A stretch of DNA of 64,000 nt from Ehretia macrophylla (Eukaryota > Streptophyta > Magnoliopsida > Boraginales > Ehretiaceae). A program made the translations under genes and the position numbers. This document shows positions 57,417 to 64,000 of this stretch, in pieces. Under the pieces are notes generated by a model. It saw only the letters and a list, made by a program, of their open reading frames with translations. It was not told the origin of the DNA and ran no database searches. Position 1 is the first letter of the stretch; each line of letters opens with the position of its first letter. Location of the stretch: contig CM075783.1 of assembly GCA_037974665.1 (NCBI GenBank), forward strand, positions 20,368,762 to 20,432,761, written 5' to 3'.

Positions 57417-57548
57417 TGTTGACCTGAAAGTGGGTAAGCAACAAAAACCTCGAAGAGACACAGAGAAAGTAAGAGAAGAGAGGTTGTAAGCCGTAGCAGC
57501 AAAAAATAGCGGAGCAAATAGAAGATGGAAAGGCAAAAAGTTTCTCAA

Positions 57549-58505
57549 CTAAATTGTGCCCTAATCGTGGGTAACTGCCCATTATAGTTAACCAACCCCA
57601 TGATCTTGGGAATTTCAAATGGAAACTGCAAAAGTAATGCAACAGCCAAAATAATGATATCCAAAGTTCCCGCTCATAGCAATCATGTCTTTTTGACAAA
57701 CCACCATGTGGTATCCGAAAGTTGTAACATTCTGATATAGGTCACACCAATTTACTATGATCGATCTAGTAAATAATGTTGCAGCCCAAAACTAGCAGTA
57801 CGGTTCACAATACTCATATCCTCCAAGATTTTTTTTTTTAATTGATACACAAAACAAACCTAAAAACAAAGTGAAATGCAAGATGAATCTAGGCAGCATG
57901 AAATTACTCAAGAAACTTTACTCATCAATACTCATTTCAGTCAAGAATTTAATTAATGAACCATGTGTGTATGTGAGAAGTCAAATTTAGATAGCCAATA
58001 CCTTCAAATCTGCAATGTGCAAGTACTCGCCTTATCAGCTCAAGCATACCTGATCATCTATTCATCTCACAGAAAATCAAAAAAATTTCCTTTTTGTTCC
58101 AGCCCATGTTGTAACTAGACGCAGCTAATAGTTTTTTTTTTTTTTTTGTTTACTGTTTCTCCTCATGTTGCAACTAGTAGCTTTCACTCCAATCTCTTTT
58201 ATTTTTGGACTAGGTAGCTCTTTCCAGTGCATGAAAATCATATTCTTTTTTGCCCTTTTTTTTTCAATTTTGAAGATGGATAGAGTACATGAATAGATTT
58301 AGAGAGACTTCTCCCTATATCCCTAGTCATCAGACAAATCGAACTCTTGCTCTTGCAGACTATCCAGATTAGCTTTCCCAAACTAGACTTCAAGGTGCTC
58401 AAAGATATGTGGTTCACAAATTAAATCGCTAGCTAAATTGAATATCAGATTTTTAGATTTCTCAAGCTTTTTCAAGTTCCTGAAAAAAAAAATCATGATG
58501 CAACA
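57549..58505. other. Non-coding spacer between Sirevirus pol and the env-like ORF
   Basis: About 0.95 kb with T-rich tracts (58132-58148, 58258-58265), no family match and no usable ORF. In intact relatives this spacer would belong to the element. Confidence 0.45.
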
Positions 58506-59919
58506 TTATATACTACAAATTCCTATAGCCTTTGTTAGGGTTTCAAATCTTAAAGGATCTAAAGTTTTAGTGAAAATGTATGCCAATTGTTTTTCTGTTG
58601 CAACATGTTCCAGAACAATGTTTTTTGTTTCAACGAGTTCATGAATAAAATGATGTCTTATGTCAATATGCTTAGTGCGAGAATGCTGAACAGGATTCTT
58701 GGATATGTTAATGGTACTCATGTTATCACAATAAATAGTCAAAACCTGATTTTCAATTCTATAATCATCCATCATCTGTTTCATCCATAGGAGTTGTGCA
58801 CAACAACTTCCTGCAGTTATGTATTCAGTTTCTATTGTTGACAAGGAGATTGAGCTTTGCTTTTTACTGTACCAAGACACCATGTTGTTTCCAATGTAGA
58901 AGCATCCACCAGTTGTGCTTTTTCTATCATCAGCATTTCCTGCCCAATCAGCATCACTAAAGCCAACAAGGTTAGTATTAGTGTCATTAGTAAACCAGAT
59001 TCCAAGATTCACTGTTCCACTCACATATTTGATTATCCTTTTTACTGCAAGTAAGTGAGACTCTTTTGGAACTGCTTGATATCTGGAACACACTCCAACA
59101 CTAAAACATATGTCAGGTCTACTGGTTGTAAGATACAGCAAACTTCCTATCATGCTTCTATACAAGCTAGGGTCAACTGACTTCTCATTCTCACTTTTTG
59201 TTAATTTGGTGGTCACACTCATGGGGGTTCTTGAAGACTTAGCAGATTCTAAACCAAATCTCTTGACTAGATTCCTGACATACTTCTCTTGAGGTATAAA
59301 GATCATGTCCTTACATTGCTTAACATGCAATCCTAGGAAGTATGTTAGTTCCCAAACCATGCTCATTTCAAACTCATGTTTCATATGCCTAACAAATTCA
59401 TCAATCTTATTTTCAGATGTTGCACCAAATACAATGTCATCAACATAAATTTGAGCAATGAGAATACTTGAGCCAGACTTCTTGATAAACAAGGTTTTAT
59501 CCACTTTCCTTCTCTGGTAGCCTTTATCAAGCAAGAATTTTGTCAACCTGTCATACCAAGCTCGTGGAGCTTGTTTCAACCCATACAAGGCATTTTTCAA
59601 TTTATACAAATAAGTGGGATAGTGTGGGTCCTCAAAACCTTTTGGTTGCTCAACATATGCTTCTTCATTTAAAATTTCATTCAAGAACGCACTTTTTACA
59701 TCCATTTAAAATAATTTGACTTTTAACACAGTCATGCAATGGACATTAACAACCTAATAGATTCAAGCCTAGCAACCGGAGCAAAAGTCTCACCAAAATC
59801 CACACCTTCTATTTGTGTATAGCCTTGAGCTACAAGCCTAGGCTTGTTCCTAGTGATGTTACCACTTTCATCAGTCTTGTTTTTAAAGATCCATTTAGTT
59901 CCAATGTGTTGTCCCTTAG
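58506..59919 (-). pseudogene. Sirevirus reverse transcriptase and RNase H
   Basis: A 399-codon ORF (58506-59705) contains MDVKSAFLNEILNEEAYVEQ, LYKLKNALYGLKQAPRAWYDR, IAQIYVDDIVFGAT (intact YVDD), FEMSMVWELTYFLGL, MIGSLLYLTTSRPDICFSV, LVGFSDADWAGNADDRKSTTGG and TKHIDIRHHFIHELV..LAYIFTKTL. Upstream, 59740-59919 encodes the RT start ([35 protein letters not shown]), displaced by stops and a frameshift near 59735. Integrase, protease and gag are absent. Sequence features (SDADWAGN, the QIYVDDIVFG form) are those of Sireviruses. Confidence 0.93.
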
Positions 59920-59925
59920 TTAAAC

Positions 59926-60800
59926 CTAAGAGGAAAGTTGAATTAGGTTATATAGGCAATAATACTACTTTTTCGATTAGACAATATACTAGCAATGATT
60001 AATCAAAAACTATCTTAAGCAAATATGCACTCGGCAATATAAAATGTAAGTGAGGCAATATATCAAACACTTAGTATGCAGAAAATAATACAAAGAGAGA
60101 GTTGAAAGAAAGAGATTGCAAATCGCAATTTAGCGTGGTTCGGCCCCCGCCTAAGTCCACGACCTAAGCTCCCCGTTTAAGATTTCACTAATCTTCACTA
60201 TAGTGGCTCTTCAAATGTTGGTGAGTCCACAAACCAACTACAATGGTAGTTCAAGCTTTTATAATGGAAAATTTTCTTCTCAATACAAAGCTTCAACCCC
60301 AACACCTTTGACAAGGAAATCATTCCTTTCAAAATCTTTAACTCTCTCTTTTGATAAGTGTTTGAGATTTACAATAAAAGCCCTCTTTTTAGGGTAGATG
60401 AATACAATGAATGCTTCTCTCAATATTGCTCACAAATTCTTGCTCTAGTATAACACAATGATGATTCAAAGATGAAAATAGTGTTAGAAATCAAGAGTAA
60501 TTGATTTGAATCAATGCCTTAAGATTTTACAGTTGAGAGACATTAATAGAGAAAAAAATGGTGTAATTAATGCTCTCAATGTTCACAAACGGCTATATTT
60601 TGAATCAGCATTTTGGTCTGACCGGTCGACCCCTGTTTCACCAGTCAACCGGTCGAGAGACCCTCGTCCGATGGACAGGCCTCTGGCGAACGACCCTTTG
60701 ACCACCGGTCGACCGGTTGCCATGGGGTCGTCTGGTGGAACCAAAACTACCAGGGTTGGGTTTTTAAAAACGTTTTCATCAGCATTCAGCAATTAAGATA
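59926..60800. repeat. Probable Copia LTR fragment
   Basis: Contains TTTAGCGTGGTTCGGC..GCCTAAGTCCACG (60130-60161), the same motif and orientation as the other Copia LTRs, followed by AT-rich sequence and a GC-rich patch with repeated CCGGTCGAC (60618-60720). Neither end was defined, so length and family are uncertain. The small ORFs across it are not credible. Confidence 0.5.
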
Positions 60801-61600
60801 AAAAATCTTAGCTTGCAACTAGAAGTCAGTGGTCAACAATAAAATCTTAATCTGCATATTCATTGTGATGTGACCAGCTCAAGTTTTAGTATCTATCTCA
60901 GTGACAAAAAACAACGAGAAAATGCATAGGGATCATATAAATAACATTAGCTATTTCATATAAGTGCTGCAATTTCAGAGGCATGTTTTTACTTCTTACA
61001 ACATTTAATAAAAGTTCAAACATATCTCAGAAAGCCATTACAAGGCATGAAGGTTGTAAAACAATCTAAATTGAACTTATGAAAGAAGAATCAAAGTTGT
61101 AATGAATTCAAAGAACAGCTAATGCAGAAATCTAACCTTTCAAACTACGACAAATGTTAAAGGCAAAGTGCTGAAAATTTGTAATTATTGCTTATCAATT
61201 AGCTCTAAAGAAATTTAAAATTGTACATATCAATAAATAGCTGTAATTTGTGCAACGAAGTCATATGAAAAATATCACCCTGCAAGACCACAAAGAAACA
61301 CTAATATTGGCATGCCTCGGTAACTTCAAATTAGTAAAACTCACACCAAGTGATCGATCATGATTGTTCACCTTGTAATGGTTTTCAGCTACAGAGTTGA
61401 TCAATCATGGCTGCTCTACTAGCTTTATGAAAGGCTTTCCTGCCATTCTGTTATATACACCTCTATATCATCTTTACTCTCAAACACACTTCGACTCAAA
61501 GAAATTTCATCTATTCATCCAACATAATCACTTCCAAACCAATAATAATCATGAAAAGAGGAATTGGTAAATAAAATCAAGGGTTTCGAATTTCGGGTAA
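60801..61600. other. AT-rich stretch, nothing recognised
   Basis: No coding signature, terminal repeat or simple-repeat block stands out. Confidence 0.4.
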
Positions 61601-61980
61601 ACAAAACCCTCAATTTTGGGGTTTCGATTTGGAGGTGCAAATTTACTCGATTGCCATGGTGATGGTGCTGTGGTGGTGACGATACCGTGGTGGTGAAGGT
61701 GAGCCGTGGTGGTGACGATGCCGTGATGGTGACGTGGTGGTAGTGTAACGTGGTATTTGTTTTTTTTGAGGGAGAGAGAGAGAGACGAGGAGGGGGGTGA
61801 CGGCTGACAATCGGGGGAGGGGGTTGGGATAGTTTTTTAGGTTAAGGTATATGAATAAGTGTCGTACTTTTAGCGGCAGTTTAAATAACCGCGGTTATAA
61901 ATGACTTTTCAACAATGCTTTACAATGCACATTTTGTAGCGGTTCAAACATGTGTCGCCAATGATATTTTTTTTGTAGTG
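61600..61980 (-). mobile_element. CACTA-like end and adjacent GGTGGTGA minisatellite
   Basis: Ends ..TTTTTTTTGTAGTG at 61980, the reverse complement of a CACTACAAAAAA terminus. Subterminal words GTGTCGCC, GTAGCGG and ACCGCGG lie nearby. Upstream, 61658-61745 is an imperfect repeat of GTGGTGGTGACGATGCC, followed by a GAGAGA tract. No transposase. The terminus differs from the one at 42717, so these are probably different elements. Confidence 0.5.
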
Positions 61981-62489
61981 GATCTAGAGAACTATCCAAC
62001 TATAATAAAATAAGATGTTTTAGGATCTTACTTTATTAAATAAATTTCAACATATATCCAGTATTGCTGACAGAAAGCCATCAATTAAATTAAAGTAATA
62101 TCATGCATATGATTGCATTTGACATGGGTTACTTTAATCATATCGACCTTCATATACATTCAACAGCCTCATATAAGACACAATTAAAAGAGGGATTATG
62201 AACTTTCGTCACCAAAGGCGTACTCCACATACAAACAGGTTACGATTCTTCTCTTTTCTTTTCTTTTTAAAAAATAAAAAATAATTACTATAATCTATTT
62301 ATAGTCTTTTAACGTAGAAACTTTGTGTATCTATCTCCCCAAACAAAATCCAAACCATTAAAACAGGCAATGATTTAATACCGAGGAACTCACAAATTAG
62401 TGTTCATAAGATGTGGCAAAAACAATAAACATAAAGCAAATTAATCAATTTTTTATTTATTTTTCTTTTAGTAATTCTAAATCATATCT

Positions 62490-62642
62490 AACCCTGCTCT
62501 GATACAACATGTTGAATTTATTCGTGATACGATCATGATCTACAACATCATAGAATTCTTAGGATTCATATATGAAATTAGAACACCAAATCTAAAAGAG
62601 AAATAAGCATACCTGTTTGTGTCGTAATTCTTAGTATTCATA
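62490..62642 (-). repeat. Possible LTR edge with primer-like site
   Basis: On the minus strand TGTATCAGAGCAGGG (62490-62504) resembles a Met-type primer site and lies directly beside TGTTGAATTTATTCG (62511). No coding sequence or second LTR was recognised; tentative. Confidence 0.3.
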
Positions 62643-62757
62643 ATAAGCTTTGGGAGGGAGGGGATGATAGCAATATTTTAATTGAATCTCTTGTAAGTTA
62701 TATGCGGATAAGTTAAATCTGGAAAAGAAGGCAGGAAAGGAGGAAGAAAGCAAAGAC
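62643..62757 (+). repeat. Direct duplicate of the membrane-protein tail segment
   Basis: AAGCTTTGGGAGGGAGGGGA through GGAAGAAAGC repeats 62870-62984 with few changes at a distance of about 227 bases. It interrupts the border between the TE debris and the unit B 3' half. Confidence 0.75.
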
Positions 62758-62759
62758 AA

Positions 62760-63798
62760 GCTTTATTGTGTTGTCCTTGGGCTCCTGCGATGGAAGTTGA
62801 AGTCTGTGACACTGCGTTATCCTCGGGACCGAACAACTATTATGAGGAATTGGATAAGTCTAGAAAAGAAGATAAGCTTTGGGAGGGATGGGAGGATAGC
62901 AATATTTTAATTGAATCTCTTGTATGTTATATGCATGCGGATAAGTTAAATCTGGAAAAGAAGGCAGGAAAGGACGAAGAAAGCACTAATGTAGCAAAAG
63001 ATATGATGCTAGCTTTTGTGGTAGATTTATTGACTGGATTTGTAGGCCCTTTCCTCTTGTACCCCTTTCATTCTCTTTATTTAGCTTAAACTACAGTTTC
63101 TCTTTCTTATTTGTATACTTAGCTTCTTGTCAAGGTCTATGTGAAGCTATACTCTATGCTCAAACTGTTTCTACTTTCAAGTCTAACACTTTAATTAGCA
63201 AAATACTTAGACTTTGACAGTGAAGGGACAAACTGTAATAGTTAAAATCGTTCTTAGTCTAAGCCCAATTAATCTAGTAAGAAATTGGATTTGGACGGCG
63301 TCAATTGAGTTTATGTCCAAGTCATCTTAACCATTATGTGAGGCCTCTTTTCTAAGCCTGGCCATGGGAAAAAAGATAGACCTCTATCTTCTGTATTCTC
63401 AGAACATCATCTATTCTTATCAATACTATCTTAGACACTATCTTCTTTTAAATATTGTAAAATATTAGTGACCCGAAAAATAAATATATCTCGAACACCC
63501 ATTTTCGAAATTTTAATAATGGATTCAAGGGTGCCTAAATTGAATAAAGCCAACTAAAGAAAGCATACATAGCACTTTTAAGAAGTTTAAATCAACCAAT
63601 TGGCTAGGAGGCGAGCCATGGTAGGGTGGCGAGGTAATAGTGGTGGAGGGGTGAAGAGAGATGAGGGAACATCTCAACCCATTAAGACCTTATATTATTG
63701 CAATTAACTGTTTACGTCGACCAAACCTGTTCTATGATACTTTTTTCAATTTTGCACTAAAATCTACAAAATTGCACCTCTATTGGTCAATAAGATCA
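62760..63798. repeat. Segmental duplication, unit B, 3' half
   Basis: Resumes homology to unit A at TGTGTTGTCC (matching TGCGTTGTTC at 47701) and continues collinearly to 63798 (unit A 48845). It carries the gene tail, the partial second gene copy and the GCGAGCCATGGTA..GGTGGAGGGGTGAAGAGAG stretch. Together with 51765-54514 it forms one unit interrupted by 8.2 kb. Confidence 0.88.
62766..63089 (+). pseudogene. Membrane-protein tail and partial gene copy in unit B
   Basis: A 107-codon open frame joins an acidic tail (MEVEVCDTALSSG, EELDKSRKEDKLWEGWED, ILIESLVCYM) to DLLTGFVGPFLLYPFHSL, which matches residues 141-158 of the intact protein. The junction is probably accidental read-through from the tail into the truncated second gene copy. 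The alternative frame WKLKSVTLRYPRDR is in phase with the codons that precede it. It lacks a promoter and a start of its own. Confidence 0.55.
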
Positions 63799-64000
63799 AA
63801 ATTGTACCTGCTCAAGCTGTAGCTGCCATAGTGTTCTATTATGAAAATTAGTTGGTATGTCTTGATACAATGCCAGATATGGTGCATGCGGATTTTGTAG
63901 ATATTGTATCCTTTAATTTTATTTCAATGGTTGTTTTATATGAATGTTCACTCTGTTGATGTTAGTTGATTACCATTGAATTATGTTTCTTCATTGTTAA
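63799..64000. other. Unannotated end of window
   Basis: Homology to unit A stops here. No ORF or repeat was recognised in the last 200 bases. Confidence 0.4.

Larger units (their letters stand above)
54515..59925 (-). mobile_element. Sirevirus-like Copia with env-like ORF, 5' truncated
   Basis: The 3' LTR is 54515-55519 (TGTTAGAATTTGTG .. ATCTTAACA) and is followed by a polypurine tract (55520-55528). An env-like ORF region (55763-57416) and RT/RNase H (58506-59919) follow, all on the minus strand. The pol sequence and the position of the env-like ORF downstream of it match the Sirevirus lineage. Everything upstream of RT is missing, replaced by another repeat at about 59925. It interrupts the unit B gene copy. 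Confidence 0.88.

Noticed and set aside
57157..57489. 110-codon plus-strand ORF
   Set aside because: Antisense shadow of the S/T-rich part of the env-like ORF.
42717..61980. The CACTA end at 42717 and the TGTAGTG end at 61980 as the two ends of one large transposon
   Set aside because: Their subterminal sequences differ (TTCGTAGCC-type against GTGTCGCC/GTAGCGG-type), and the span contains the duplicated units and many independent insertions.

Overview
The window is nuclear DNA of a flowering plant, most likely a eudicot. It is AT-rich, has no bacterial-style gene packing, and is built almost entirely of plant transposable elements: chromovirus-type Ty3/Gypsy and several Ty1/Copia lineages including a Sirevirus with an env-like ORF. 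LINE/SINE tails, CACTA-like ends and MITE-like inverted repeats are also present. The species cannot be told from the sequence. No conserved housekeeping gene, rRNA, functional tRNA or CRISPR array was seen.

Layout. 1-9708: a minus-strand Tekay/Del-like Gypsy element with 3.5 kb LTRs (the left LTR is cut by the window start) and a polyprotein broken by stops and frameshifts. 9709-11951: 3.3 tandem copies of a roughly 0.65-0.7 kb non-coding unit, each with a TATA box and an internal array of TGAtGTCA-like subrepeats. 12016-26631: a second minus-strand Gypsy-type element with matching TCCCC flanks. It has a gag remnant but no RT, RNase H or integrase core. A 2.4 kb solo LTR (TAACA flanks) sits in its left LTR and a 5.3 kb Copia element (AAAGG flanks) sits in its right LTR. 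26770-30030: a probable 3.3 kb solo LTR. 31313-31649: a small solo LTR with GAGTA flanks. 32430-34801: scrambled Gypsy debris and an LTR remnant. 34801-37921: an internally deleted Copia element. 39774-44090: a MITE-like repeat, two abutting Copia LTRs, Copia fragments and a CACTA-like end.

44.1-63.8 kb is the most gene-like part. An intact 314-codon ORF (46777-47721) predicts a hydrophobic multi-pass membrane protein that I do not recognise. The surrounding 4-5 kb is duplicated (unit A about 44.1-48.85 kb, unit B from about 51.8 kb). Unit B is a pseudogene copy that appears to have been split by a Sirevirus and further debris: its 5' half ends at 54514 and its 3' half resumes near 62760. Between the units, a LINE tail with a 16-bp target duplication encloses fold-back DNA elements and a long (AAT)n/(ATT)n inverted microsatellite.

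The strongest unexplained signals are two sequence modules shared by five divergent Gypsy LTR types. One resembles a complete 3' splice site (CTCAC branch point, pyrimidine tract, CAG). The other is a GGCAAGCCC-centred block. Next in interest are the tandem promoter-like array and the unknown membrane-protein family. All statements come from reading the sequence by eye; no alignment or database search was run.
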